From a virus: a DNA stretch of 64,000 bases. The first letter of the stretch is position 1, and each line of letters opens with the position of its first letter. Where the stretch lies: the IMG/VR virus record IMGVR_UViG_3300007619_000002, positions 1 to 64,000 of that record. One strand, 5' to 3'. The translations under genes were made by a program, and so were the position numbers. Shown one piece after another: positions 1 to 8,387 of the stretch. The notes below the pieces were generated by a model. The model ran no database searches and was not told where the DNA came from. It saw only the letters and a list, made by a program, of their open reading frames with translations.

Positions 1-1054
1 CGGCCGCATGCAGCTCAACCGGGGCCGCGCCCGCCGCATTGCGCCATTGCCGATCGAACGCCGCAGTGCCGGGCTTGGCCGTCAGTCCGAATTGATCGCC
101 GTATTTGCGCTGAAACTGTGCAGCGCTCGATGAAGCCCCGCCTCCTGAATTGAGCCCGAAATTGCCATAGGATTTAGTGCCGCCCGCATCCTTGGCGACC
201 TGCCGGATACCACGCAGCGGATTAAAACTGCCGGTTTCAAGGCGGACAGACACACGGGCCATGGTGCTGGCGACGCGCCCCTTTCCAGCCAAGGCGCGCT
301 GCTGCGCATCGAAGCCGCGCAATTCGGTATTGATTTCGGGATCGGTCTGCCCGCCTGCACCGTCGATCGCGCCGATGGCCTTGGCCAGCGATGAGGGATC
401 GTTGATCGCCTTGGAGATGGTCGAGGTCTTGAGAATGCCTTCGCGGGCCTGCGCGATGCGCGCCTCGCCTTCCGCCTTGGTGATCGCCGTGCCGATGACG
501 GAGCGCACCTCCTCTTCATAGGCGGTGAAATACTCGCCTGCATTTTCTGGGCGCGAGGTGGTCAGATTCGTGTAAGTCTCAAGCGATTTGTCGAGCTTGC
601 CAGCGGTGTAATCGCGAAGCTGGGTCTGGGCCGTATTCGACGCCCAGCGGCCGGTCTCGAAGCCGCGCTCGGCGCTCCATGTCTCGAAGTTCAGCCGGGC
701 CGCTTCAGACCCACCGGGGGTGCTTGCCTCCTCCTCGATCTTCTTGAACAGTTCAACCGGCGCGGCCTCGTAGCCAGCGCCATTAGGCTCGGCATTCAGT
801 GCGGTTTCGCGCCGGATCGCATCATCTGCCTCAAGCACGGCGAGCTTACGTTCGGACAGCCAGCGCTGGTCCTCGACAGCCTGCTCCTTTTCGCCAAGCT
901 TGGCGAATGCGCTTCCGACCTCTTCAAGAGCGCGTTTCCACGCCGCTCCCGCGCGGCCGATGTCGTAGGCCACCATCGGATTGATTTCAGGAGGCGGAGC
1001 GCTGCCTTGAACGCGAACTCGCCCAAGATCTTGCCGGGTCGGAATGTTGGGCAT
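1..1054 (-). CDS. Internal virion protein with lytic-transglycosylase-like region (C-terminus off window)
   Basis: Open reading frame of 351 codons that begins with ATG at 1054 and is still open at base 1. The N-terminal half is a helical, Ala/Glu-rich region. From about residue 275 a stretch containing SYGNFGLNSG and AQFQRKYGDQFGL resembles the peptidoglycan-cleaving (transglycosylase/muramidase-like) domain of T7-type internal core proteins, which act during DNA ejection through the cell wall. It lies 5 bp after the gp14-like gene, as expected for gp15/gp16-type genes. The reading frame would continue off the left edge. The partial gene at the right edge of the window is a good candidate for its C-terminal half. 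Family assignment is by motif and gene order only. Confidence 0.7.
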   Translation of the reverse strand, partial: MPNIPTRQDLGRVRVQGSAPPPEINPMVAYDIGRAGAAWKRALEEVGSAFAKLGEKEQAVEDQRWLSERKLAVLEADDAIRRETALNAEPNGAGYEAAPVELFKKIEEEASTPGGSEAARLNFETWSAERGFETGRWASNTAQTQLRDYTAGKLDKSLETYTNLTTSRPENAGEYFTAYEEEVRSVIGTAITKAEGEARIAQAREGILKTSTISKAINDPSSLAKAIGAIDGAGGQTDPEINTELRGFDAQQRALAGKGRVASTMARVSVRLETGSFNPLRGIRQVAKDAGGTKSYGNFGLNSGGGASSSAAQFQRKYGDQFGLTAKPGTAAFDRQWRNAAGAAPVELHAA

Positions 1055-1059
1055 GGGTG

Positions 1060-1545
1060 TTATCCAAAGTTCATTTTGCCGATGGTGCCGAAGGCATTGC
1101 CGATGCCACCGAGAAGCGAGGCTCTCGCCTGACTGCGCGATGCAGCCGCACGGACCTTGCCTTCATAGACATCGGCCTTGCCGGATTCCTTCAGGGACCG
1201 GCCCTCATTGCGCGCGGAGGCAACGGCAATTCCGGAGCGGAATTTGCCTTCCTTGATGATGTCCTGCTCCAGCAACAGGGGTGATCCGCTGCTGGTATCG
1301 ACACCGATCTGCGCAAAAGCTGCGCGAGCGCGCCCGGCAAGGGATTGGGCTTCCCGCTCTTCAAGCTGCCCCTGAAGAACGCCTTCGGCCTGACGCCGGT
1401 TGGCCTCAATATTTTTCTGATGCGCGTTGAACTGGGCGATCTTTTCTTGAGCTTCAGCCTGTGCATTCAGGGCGGATGCCTGCATGACCGAGCCAGCAAG
1501 ACCGGCCACGGCCGAGATGGCCATTGCTGCCATTGCCATGGGCAC
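1060..1545 (-). CDS. Internal virion protein, T7 gp14-like
   Basis: A 161-residue protein with a hydrophobic, small-residue N-terminus (about residues 1-25), a long Ala/Glu/Gln-rich helical middle and a C-terminal Gly-rich segment (LLGGIGNAFGTIGK). This is the pattern of gp14-type internal virion proteins that form part of the trans-envelope ejection channel. It sits between the gp13-like gene and the transglycosylase-containing internal protein, the T7 order. The central segment around residues 80-110 is typical of this family in alphaproteobacterial podophages. Function is inferred from family and position. Confidence 0.65.
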   Translation of the reverse strand: MPMAMAAMAISAVAGLAGSVMQASALNAQAEAQEKIAQFNAHQKNIEANRRQAEGVLQGQLEEREAQSLAGRARAAFAQIGVDTSSGSPLLLEQDIIKEGKFRSGIAVASARNEGRSLKESGKADVYEGKVRAAASRSQARASLLGGIGNAFGTIGKMNFG

Positions 1546-1573
1546 TAATCCTTGTTATGAAAATGGAGGGCGC

Positions 1574-1660
1574 TTCAAAGGTCGGCGGTCGGTGGTTCGA
1601 TTCCACCCTGCGAGCTAAGGGCTCAAAGTAACTCAGATGGTTAGAGTCCGGGCTTTGGAG
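1574..1660 (+). other. tRNA-like T arm followed by tRNA-like D arm (permuted order)
   Basis: Plus strand, opposite to the surrounding genes. At 1591-1607 there is a perfect T arm (5-bp GGTGG/CCACC stem, loop TTCGATT), preceded by a variable-region-like CGGTC and followed by a 7-nt acceptor-like CTGCGAG (1608-1614). Seven bases later (1622-1628) CTCAAAG can pair with it at 5 of 7 positions. It is followed by TA and a perfect D arm, ACTC-AGATGGTTA-GAGT (1629-1647). The order is thus 3' half then 5' half. The anticodon stem formed by joining the outer ends is poor. The D-arm part overlaps the last codons of the minus-strand gene ending at 1633. It may be a permuted tRNA, an att-site remnant or a decayed tRNA. 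Confidence 0.35.
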
Positions 1661-2211
1661 CGTCTCAACAGCGGCGAATTTTCCAGTTTTATGAGATAGA
1701 TCGGGTTGTCAGGATCTTGGTTGTCGATGACCGCCAGTTCCCCGCCACACCATCTGATGAACCTCTCCGACCCCTCGACCTTCCGGTCGGCGGCCGCGTA
1801 GATAGTGCCGATCCCCATGCCGTAGATGATCTCGACCGATTCAGCGAAGGCCCGGAACGCCAGCGACATATATTTGCGCATGAAATAGCCGTTCGGCCCG
1901 CCATAGAAGAAGGCGATGGCGACACACTGCCCGTCGGCATTCTCATCGAAATAGCAGCCGCCGAACCCCAGCGGCGTGCCGTCCGCGGCAACCAGCGTGC
2001 GCCCGAGCGCCCGGCCGTTGAGCTTCTCCGCTTCTTCCTTGGGTAGAAAATAGGTAAAATGCCACGGTTCGATCTGAATGATCCGCGGCGATCCCTCAGC
2101 GTTCGTTGGTCTGGATATTGGGGATAAGGGCCTTGATGGTTGCGGGTCCGCAATTGCCCGTCGCGATAATGATCCGGGGGTCGTCTTCGAACCGGCCGTT
2201 GAACGGAACAT
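1633..2211 (-). CDS. gp13-like internal virion protein with GNAT-type fold
   Basis: Between tail tubular protein B and the gp14-like gene, the position of T7 gene 13. The central sequence (roughly residues 45-175) has the strand/helix rhythm of GNAT acetyltransferase-like phage proteins, with a late SERFIRWCGGEL element typical of this family. The only ATG in frame (2211) would make the protein overlap the end of the preceding gene by 116 bp. The first convincing residues lie after 2096, so translation may begin at a non-ATG codon near 2080, behind GAGGGA. Enzymatic activity is not implied. Confidence 0.55.
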   Translation of the reverse strand: MFRSTAGSKTTPGSLSRRAIADPQPSRPLSPISRPTNAEGSPRIIQIEPWHFTYFLPKEEAEKLNGRALGRTLVAADGTPLGFGGCYFDENADGQCVAIAFFYGGPNGYFMRKYMSLAFRAFAESVEIIYGMGIGTIYAAADRKVEGSERFIRWCGGELAVIDNQDPDNPIYLIKLENSPLLRRSKARTLTI

Positions 2212-5107
2212 GAGCCTCTCCGGTGTAAAGCCGCGGCGAATTGCCGATGAAGCTGGGGGCGGACTGCTTGACCAGCGGTTCCAGCTTGCCGAACTTATCG
2301 CCCATGAAGAGCGTATCGGCCGACCGGGAGATCAACAGCCCCATGGTATTGACCCGCTTCTTCTGGGTGACGGCCGTTCCCTTTTGTCCGCCATAAGCCA
2401 GCTTCAGACTGACCCAGAGCGATTCGAACGACAGACCGACAAAGATCCGTGAGGCTGACACACCGCTTGGCAGAGCGACCTCGCCGGAAGAGACGACCGC
2501 GGTGCCCTGATAGGTCAGATCGGCCCAGATCTGCACGGTCATGCCCTCCAGATGATCAAGTCCGGTGACGGATGTAACCGCCGTTGCAATCCCCCAGCGC
2601 CCCGGCGCGATCGCGCGCGCCTCGCGCGCCCCGGTCATGGAATTGGTCTTGCCGAGCAGCGGATAGACAATCGTGCCGGTGATCGAGGTGGCGCTGTTGT
2701 AGGTGTCGATCGTGATCCGGCCGCCATCGACCCAGAGGACATTGCCCTCATCAGACATGGAAAACACATCATCCGGCGACGTCACCGTGACGGCACCGAT
2801 GCTGATGGACGATGGCGTGATCGCCCCATCCGGCCGGGAAATATCGGTCTCCAGCATGGAATCGAGGTGGACCAGATCCTCATCATTCAGGATCACTTCG
2901 GAGCGCATCCGCTCAAGCATACGAACGAATGTGCCGTCAATATTGCGCCTGACGATAAAGTAAACCGCATCTTCATCGGACTCGCGCAGCACGGCCACAT
3001 CCTCGATGACCCCATCAGTGCGCATGGTGGTCCAACAGACGATCTCTTCTTCGCGGCGGAATAGCGCCGTCTTGACCAGACCGTTTTTCAGGACCACGAA
3101 AATTCGTCGTTCCGGCTCCTGCTGGACCACCATGTTGATGATGCCGTCTTCGCAAATGTCCGGATTGAGGCGCGTCAGATCGACGGAGATGAAGCTGTCC
3201 GGCGACAGAGCGCGCGAGTTGTGCGTGAACTGCATGACCCGGCGACCATTGCGATGCACATAAAGGATCGATTCGCCGCCGACCTCCGCCTCGATGGTCG
3301 CCGCGCCTTCCTCTCCTTGCAGGGATGGCTCCGTGGTTGACGGGCCGATCGGCTCATTGGGCGAGGTCGAGCGGATCACATACTCTTCATTGCGCGTGCC
3401 AAGGCACAGGAAATCCAGCTCGCGCATCCAGCGTACACCTTCCGCGCTCTTGGAGCGCAAGGTTATGGCAATGGCGTTGTCGGCCTCGGTGCCCTGCTCG
3501 AAGGAGAAATAGTCATCAGGGACAGAGGCCCAGAGCTGCCTGCGCCGCGCCGTCCATAAACGGCCATTGGCAAAGGCGACGATGTCGGGATATTCGAACT
3601 CTGCACTCCATGGTGAAATATCCCAAATGTCGGATGCGCCTGCCTGCGAAAATGGCTCAAGGACCTCGATCGAGACCGTTGTGGCATTGGTGAATTCGGT
3701 GATCCGGGCAATCCCGGATTGTGATCCGCCCTCCGTCGAGATCTGAAGCGTGGCGCTTCCGGACGTCCAGTCACCGGGCTTGACCACCAGCCGGTAATAG
3801 ACCGTGGTGTTGTCGAGACGGCCATAATTGGCCGCATCGTCTTCCGAGGTCACATCATAGACAGCATCTGATGATCCGGCCTTGTTGCCGCTGTCCTGAG
3901 AGGCGCTGTAACTGTCATTGTAGGTTTCGCTGCTGGCGGCCGTGAAGGTGATGACGTCGGAAAAATCGTTCTGATTGGTGACGGAACGCTGGAGCGTAAT
4001 GGTTCCAGAAAATGTCCCTGTAATGGTAACGTCGAAAATTCGATCGATGCCGATCCCGGCCACCTTGATCGCGTCGGTGTAGACCGAATCATCGATCACC
4101 GTGGCCTCAATGAACTGACCCGAATGCGTGACCCGCAACAAGCGCCTGACATCATCCGCGGAAAAATAATTCACCTCGGAGGTCATCGTTCCGTTGCCGG
4201 ATCTGACGCTGGGGGTCATCTGAATTGTCGGGTCGCCGAACTCCAGCGGCCCATCATCGGGCTCAAAATAGATCATCGACCACGATCTATGTCCGCGCCG
4301 TTCCAGAACGCGAGGGGCATAGTCCCGATGGAACATATAAAGCCGATCGCCATCCTGTGCCGTCGAGACCCCCCTCAGATCTTCCTCGGTCCATGGCGAG
4401 CTGATCGTGTAGAGACTTTCCGCAGTGACGATGGCCAGATCGTCGACGGTCTTTGTCGATGCATTGGCAGCGTGAGAGATCTCGATGTGATGCGTTCCGG
4501 TCGAAGTTGGGAGAAACTCGATCTGATGCAGGCCGCGAGCCAGCCCTGTGGCTGTCGCCAGACCCCCGGTTCCAGCGGCCGTACCGATGCGCAGATCGAC
4601 AGGGCCGTTGGAGACCATGAACCGCAAGACGTGAACCGTGTCGTCCTCATTGACCGTGAAGGTCGTGCGCGCCCGTGCGGCACCTGCGCCATTCGAGGTC
4701 AGGAACATCTGACCACCGGTGGCCCCGGCCGAACTTCCGGTCTCGGAATTGTCGGTCCAGCCGGTGAAATTGCTGAAATTGCCATTCGAGATCGAGGCCG
4801 TCACGGTGGGGAAGTCGAGCGCCCCGTCGTTCAGATAGAACGAGATCTTGTTTTCGACCACGATCAGCATATAGTTCTGACCAACATCGAACTCGAAGCG
4901 CTTGAGGATGCCTTTCAGAGCTGAATTCTCGAAGGAATCGATGTACTGCAAAGGCGGACGCCGGAACATCGGCCCCTGCGCACGCGGCCACCAATTCTCG
5001 GACAACTCGCAAGCAGCCTGATAGCTCTCGATGTCGACGCGGGCGGACATGGCATCGCCAAATTCACCGCCCGCAAATGTCTGGATATAGGCGTTAAGAT
5101 TGGCCAT
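2096..5107 (-). CDS. Tail tubular protein B (T7 gp12-like nozzle protein)
   Basis: A large 1003-residue protein. The N-terminus has the pattern (ANLNAYIQTFAGGEFGDAMS, then a run of aromatic and Pro residues around ENWWPRAQGPMFRRPP) that is characteristic of gp12-type tail-tube nozzle proteins in podoviruses. In T7 this protein forms the distal tail tube on which the fibres sit. It is longer than T7 gp12 (about 794 residues), with inserted beta-rich segments around residues 100-500. It follows the gp11-like gene with only a short antisense gene between them. Start ATG at 5107. Confident on family, not on the role of the insertions. Confidence 0.85.
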   Translation of the reverse strand: MANLNAYIQTFAGGEFGDAMSARVDIESYQAACELSENWWPRAQGPMFRRPPLQYIDSFENSALKGILKRFEFDVGQNYMLIVVENKISFYLNDGALDFPTVTASISNGNFSNFTGWTDNSETGSSAGATGGQMFLTSNGAGAARARTTFTVNEDDTVHVLRFMVSNGPVDLRIGTAAGTGGLATATGLARGLHQIEFLPTSTGTHHIEISHAANASTKTVDDLAIVTAESLYTISSPWTEEDLRGVSTAQDGDRLYMFHRDYAPRVLERRGHRSWSMIYFEPDDGPLEFGDPTIQMTPSVRSGNGTMTSEVNYFSADDVRRLLRVTHSGQFIEATVIDDSVYTDAIKVAGIGIDRIFDVTITGTFSGTITLQRSVTNQNDFSDVITFTAASSETYNDSYSASQDSGNKAGSSDAVYDVTSEDDAANYGRLDNTTVYYRLVVKPGDWTSGSATLQISTEGGSQSGIARITEFTNATTVSIEVLEPFSQAGASDIWDISPWSAEFEYPDIVAFANGRLWTARRRQLWASVPDDYFSFEQGTEADNAIAITLRSKSAEGVRWMRELDFLCLGTRNEEYVIRSTSPNEPIGPSTTEPSLQGEEGAATIEAEVGGESILYVHRNGRRVMQFTHNSRALSPDSFISVDLTRLNPDICEDGIINMVVQQEPERRIFVVLKNGLVKTALFRREEEIVCWTTMRTDGVIEDVAVLRESDEDAVYFIVRRNIDGTFVRMLERMRSEVILNDEDLVHLDSMLETDISRPDGAITPSSISIGAVTVTSPDDVFSMSDEGNVLWVDGGRITIDTYNSATSITGTIVYPLLGKTNSMTGAREARAIAPGRWGIATAVTSVTGLDHLEGMTVQIWADLTYQGTAVVSSGEVALPSGVSASRIFVGLSFESLWVSLKLAYGGQKGTAVTQKKRVNTMGLLISRSADTLFMGDKFGKLEPLVKQSAPSFIGNSPRLYTGEAHVPFNGRFEDDPRIIIATGNCGPATIKALIPNIQTNER

Positions 5108-5118
5108 GGAGATAACCT

Positions 5119-5382
5119 ATGAGCGGGATATATATTCAATGCAATGAATGCAAATCAACATTCGACGGTGACTATCCGGATCACAAAGGGATTTATCGCT
5201 TTTATGGATACAGGTGGGGCGAACAAGCAATGCTAGCCGACGAAGCCAGAGCGAAGGGTTGGATGGTCTCTTCAAGATTGAGCTGGGACAGCTACGATCT
5301 CTGCCCTGAATGTGTCAGGCATTCCGACGCAAATTCGATCCACGACCGCTCATTCGGGCCTCGTTCCACGGTGAGCGGATGA
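5119..5382 (+). CDS. Small zinc-ribbon protein encoded antisense within the structural module
   Basis: An 87-residue protein on the plus strand between two minus-strand tail genes. Its 3' end overlaps the end of the gp11-like gene by 68 bp. It has two CxxC knuckles (CNEC near residue 8 and CPEC near residue 62), suggesting a zinc ribbon. The start is preceded by TGGAGATAACCT, one base away from the TGGAGGTAAC box used throughout the 25-35 kb accessory array. This supports a real translated gene of moron type. No function can be assigned. Confidence 0.6.
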   Translation: MSGIYIQCNECKSTFDGDYPDHKGIYRFYGYRWGEQAMLADEARAKGWMVSSRLSWDSYDLCPECVRHSDANSIHDRSFGPRSTVSG

Positions 5383-5935
5383 TGCGACGCCTTGATGGCT
5401 GACCCTGACTGTCGACCGAGCGGGCCTCGGGCAAGGTCTCCCGCTTGAACATCCGCATCAGATCCGCCTTGACGTCCTTGGCGTGGGTAAGCTGCATCAC
5501 GGCATGAATGGCGAGCTGGACGCCGACGCAATCGGCGAAATAGGCAGGCCAGATGCCCTCTGACCATTCTCCCGACACATATTCCATGAAGACAGTTTCC
5601 GCATCCGTCTGGATGTCGCCATCGGCATTTTGAAATTCGTCGATGGTCGCGCGCATGTCGGAATATTCCGACACATTGCAAAGCCGCCTGTAATGAGGCG
5701 GCTTTGCATAAGCGTAGGCATATCGCGTGACCGGGGTTTCCGATCGCCGCTGAAGCTGATAGTTCTGCCGCGCCCAGATCCAGTCATGCGACTCGTAAGT
5801 CCGCCGCACGGCATGGGCATAGTAGCGCTTCAGGACAATGGCATCCAGGTCCTGCGAATCATTAATATCGCTGATCTCCCGATCGCCAAGGTGGCCCATG
5901 GCCAGATTTCCGATCAGCGTCTGGGTATAGGACAT
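5315..5935 (-). CDS. Tail tubular protein A (T7 gp11-like adaptor)
   Basis: A 206-residue protein with the helical pattern of podovirus gp11 adaptors: an N-terminal NLAMGHLGDREI helix, an alternating aromatic region around residues 40-80, and a C-terminal basic tail. In T7 this protein joins the connector to the gp12 nozzle and closes the filled head. Its position upstream of the gp12-like gene fits. The 3' end is overlapped by a plus-strand zinc-ribbon gene. Start ATG at 5935. Confidence 0.8.
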   Translation of the reverse strand: MSYTQTLIGNLAMGHLGDREISDINDSQDLDAIVLKRYYAHAVRRTYESHDWIWARQNYQLQRRSETPVTRYAYAYAKPPHYRRLCNVSEYSDMRATIDEFQNADGDIQTDAETVFMEYVSGEWSEGIWPAYFADCVGVQLAIHAVMQLTHAKDVKADLMRMFKRETLPEARSVDSQGQPSRRRIIRSPWNEARMSGRGSNLRRNA

Positions 5936-5941
5936 ATGACG

Positions 5942-6463
5942 TCACTCCGTATCGAAGTCGAAGATCTTGATATTCTTCGCGAATTGTCGCGTCGGCATGT
6001 GTGCGGGCGCGGGTATGAACTTTGCGTTTTCGTACATGATGGCGATGGCGCGCTCCGCGTCGTCTTTCGAGGCATATTGAATGCCGACCAGCTCGCCCTT
6101 GGCTGTGATTATGGAATGTCCACCGCCGCGGGACGTCCGCCACCGATGGGCAAGGCCCGGATCATTGACAACGTCCTCGCGTGGCTTCACGACTGGAAGT
6201 GCGTGCAAACGCTCCATCTTCGAGAGGCCAACCGTGAGAGCTTTCTTGTCGATGAAGTCGACCCGGACAATGATAACCTGATCTTCGGCGTCGGTGATCG
6301 TGATATAATCACCGTTCTTCAAGATGGCATGACAGCCGCCGAAGAACTCATCATTCAACATCTCGTCAAGAAGGTATTCATCGGCATCGTAATCGTATCG
6401 AGCCCGCGCATGGGCTGAAGACCACAGCTTAAGGTCTTTCTCTTTTGCTCTCAATATCGTCAT
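5942..6463 (-). CDS. Hypothetical protein, last gene of the enzyme cassette
   Basis: A 173-residue protein when started at the ATG at 6463; upstream in-frame codons run through the end of the glycosyltransferase-like gene. I recognise no domain. It has a mixed acidic/basic N-terminus and an alternating beta pattern around residues 40-75. It overlaps the preceding gene by 35 bp and ends 7 bp before the gp11-like gene, so it is cotranscribed with both the cassette of sugar/methyl-transfer enzymes and the tail genes. A role linked to that cassette is inference only. Confidence 0.6.
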   Translation of the reverse strand: MTILRAKEKDLKLWSSAHARARYDYDADEYLLDEMLNDEFFGGCHAILKNGDYITITDAEDQVIIVRVDFIDKKALTVGLSKMERLHALPVVKPREDVVNDPGLAHRWRTSRGGGHSIITAKGELVGIQYASKDDAERAIAIMYENAKFIPAPAHMPTRQFAKNIKIFDFDTE

Positions 6464-7202
6464 GCTTTTCCCAGTTCTCTTGAATCCATGAATATTTGTC
6501 TTGTAAGTGCTTCTGGCTCGGGTCCTCCTTGCCATGAAAGAAGACGATCCGCGCATCGAAGATCATGGCACGATGTCTCAAAATATCATTCTTGAAGCTC
6601 ATCACACCGTCCCGGCTGGTCCATGTGGCCTCGCCGGGGCCGAGCACATGAGCGATCACGGCCTGATCGGAGCCCAGAATGTGACCGGCCTTGCGCACGG
6701 CCGGATCGTACCAATGCACGCCGCCAGAGCGATTGAACTTGCCACTCGACCGTCTGACCAGCCGGTCCGGATCAAAGAAATCCCGAACCTGCGACCGGCA
6801 GCCTGCATTCATCATGAACATCGAGCCGCAATAGAGCGAAGACGAACCGTTCTTCCAGATGATGAAGTCCTCCGGACGGGTGAGGATCGGGTTCATGTCG
6901 CCCATGACCACGGCGTCGAGATCGATCGAACAGAAGCGCTCACCGATCATGTCGCGCATCCGGGGGTGAAACAGCTCAAGCCGAACATAGCAGCCCCCCT
7001 TCTCGCGTACGCCGTCATTCCAGATCGGGTGCACGATGACACTGCCGTCGACGCCTTCGGGGTCGTCGGTGATCAGGTGGTAGCGAACTTTCAGATTGGT
7101 GTTGCGGTCGATACCTGCGACGAGATTGTTCACATGGGCACTGGTATACGGCACACGTCCCCACCCCGTGCTGGCCCATTTCATCATGACGATATTGATC
7201 AC
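6429..7202 (-). CDS. Glycosyltransferase-like protein (GT-A fold)
   Basis: A 257-residue protein read from the GTG at 7202, which overlaps the stop of the preceding methyltransferase gene and lets the first beta strand (INIVMMKW) begin the protein. The segment CSIDLDAVVMGDMNP carries a D-x-D motif (residues 94-96), the metal/nucleotide-sugar-binding signature of GT-A glycosyltransferases. The downstream GSDQAVIAHVL segment is also typical of this fold. Likely reaction: transfer of a sugar from an NDP-sugar to an unknown acceptor, either virion protein or host glycan. Neighbours are two methyltransferases. An ATG at 7187 is an alternative start. Confidence 0.7.
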   Translation of the reverse strand: MINIVMMKWASTGWGRVPYTSAHVNNLVAGIDRNTNLKVRYHLITDDPEGVDGSVIVHPIWNDGVREKGGCYVRLELFHPRMRDMIGERFCSIDLDAVVMGDMNPILTRPEDFIIWKNGSSSLYCGSMFMMNAGCRSQVRDFFDPDRLVRRSSGKFNRSGGVHWYDPAVRKAGHILGSDQAVIAHVLGPGEATWTSRDGVMSFKNDILRHRAMIFDARIVFFHGKEDPSQKHLQDKYSWIQENWEKHDDIESKRERP

Positions 7203-7801
7203 ATCGCCAGCAGCGTGATGACACCGCTCCGGCTGGATGGCAGCGTGACCACCGTCTCGAAGACATTCGCGTGCAGCTCCTGTCGCCACCATTGCTCCCT
7301 TTCGATGATGAGATGCGCATCGCGGCCGTCGGACAGCCTGCGCGTCGATGGCGTGACGCCGATCGTGCAGAAGAAGGCGTGCGCCGTGCAGCCGCGTATG
7401 GTCTCCAGAACCCCTTCGAGCTGGTCGGGCTCGATGTGCTCCAGAACGTCGGTGGCGACGACCAGATCGAACAACCCCTCGACCGGAAACCGATCCTTGC
7501 CCTCGATGGCCGGATCATACTCCGACCACCGCGGGTAATCCGCGATCGGTGAAATGCTCTTGCGCCGGATGCGATCGGTGAACCGACCTGTCTGCGGCAG
7601 AGCGGACCGCCGCTTGTACATCAACGCCTCGACCGCAGGTTTGAGGCTGCCCTTGCCGCAGCCGAAATCAAGAATCTTCTTCGGCCGGAACAGGTTGATC
7701 AGCGCATAGACCTGCTCGGCATTGCGCGCACCGCACGCGCCATAATCGGCAATTTCCTGATGCAGGCGCTTGTTTTCCTCGATATATTCAGGCGAGATCA
7801 T
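7199..7801 (-). CDS. Class I SAM-dependent methyltransferase
   Basis: A 200-residue protein with the Rossmann-fold SAM-binding motif I (ILDFGCGKG, residues 43-51) and a later DVLEHI element (about residue 115), as in class I methyltransferases of the Methyltransf_23/Ubi-type groups. It should transfer a methyl group from S-adenosylmethionine; the acceptor is unknown. It overlaps the upstream methyltransferase by 14 bp and the downstream glycosyltransferase by 4 bp, indicating translational coupling in one cassette. Nothing in the sequence points to DNA methylation: no DPPY or NPPF motif is present. Confidence 0.75.
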   Translation of the reverse strand: MISPEYIEENKRLHQEIADYGACGARNAEQVYALINLFRPKKILDFGCGKGSLKPAVEALMYKRRSALPQTGRFTDRIRRKSISPIADYPRWSEYDPAIEGKDRFPVEGLFDLVVATDVLEHIEPDQLEGVLETIRGCTAHAFFCTIGVTPSTRRLSDGRDAHLIIEREQWWRQELHANVFETVVTLPSSRSGVITLLAM

Positions 7802-8387
7802 TGTTCACCTTTTCGATCTCGATCATCCATGTATGATCGTGCCCTGCTTCCCAGCCGGGCAGCAGCTCATCAAGCGCCTTGTTCACACCGGGAAACGGAG
7901 GATTATTCGCATCATGCCCCAGCAACATGCCGCCTTCGCGGATCTTGGGAGCCCAGCGCAAGATGTCGTTTTTGACCCCCTCGTAAGTGTGATCGGCATC
8001 GATAAAAACGAAATCGATCGATTGGGGGGCGACAAAATCAGCAGCGCGATCCGTCGTCATCCGCATGATTTCACAGCGATCGACGGCATCGAGTTCTGCA
8101 ATACGGCGCTGGATCGTTTGCAGATAGGCGTCCAGATCATCTTCCTCGTAGGAGCGAAAGCCTTCGGGCGAGGGAACGTCTGCTTCCTGAACGTGCGGCG
8201 TCCACGTGTCGACAGCGAGCATATGCAGCTCTTTGAACCGCGCGAGCTGGTATATGAGGGTCATCCCCTTGTAGACGCCAAGTTCGGCCCCGTGTGTCCA
8301 GCCTTTCGCTTCGATCTGCTGGGCGAGCACCTTCCAGCGCCGGGGCTTAAACTTCTCCCGCTTCGGAATCTTCGACATCATGGCCAT
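7788..8387 (-). CDS. Class I SAM-dependent methyltransferase (Methyltransf_24/TylF-like)
   Basis: A 199-residue protein from the ATG at 8387 (ATG at 8378 is also possible). The motif AELGVYKG (about residue 33) and the strong FVFIDADHTYEG block near residue 135, followed by GGMLLGHDAN, match the TylF/Methyltransf_24 class of O-methyltransferases that often act on sugars or small metabolites. It is the first of two adjacent methyltransferases placed between the head decoration gene and the tail genes. The substrate is inferred to be a glycan because of the neighbouring glycosyltransferase. Confidence 0.75.
   Translation of the reverse strand: MAMMSKIPKREKFKPRRWKVLAQQIEAKGWTHGAELGVYKGMTLIYQLARFKELHMLAVDTWTPHVQEADVPSPEGFRSYEEDDLDAYLQTIQRRIAELDAVDRCEIMRMTTDRAADFVAPQSIDFVFIDADHTYEGVKNDILRWAPKIREGGMLLGHDANNPPFPGVNKALDELLPGWEAGHDHTWMIEIEKVNNDLA

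Noticed and set aside
44-1026. Frames of 153 and 76 residues within the left-edge gene
   Set aside because: They are Arg/Ser/Pro-rich out-of-frame readings of the long internal virion protein gene, which is missed only because it is cut by the window edge.
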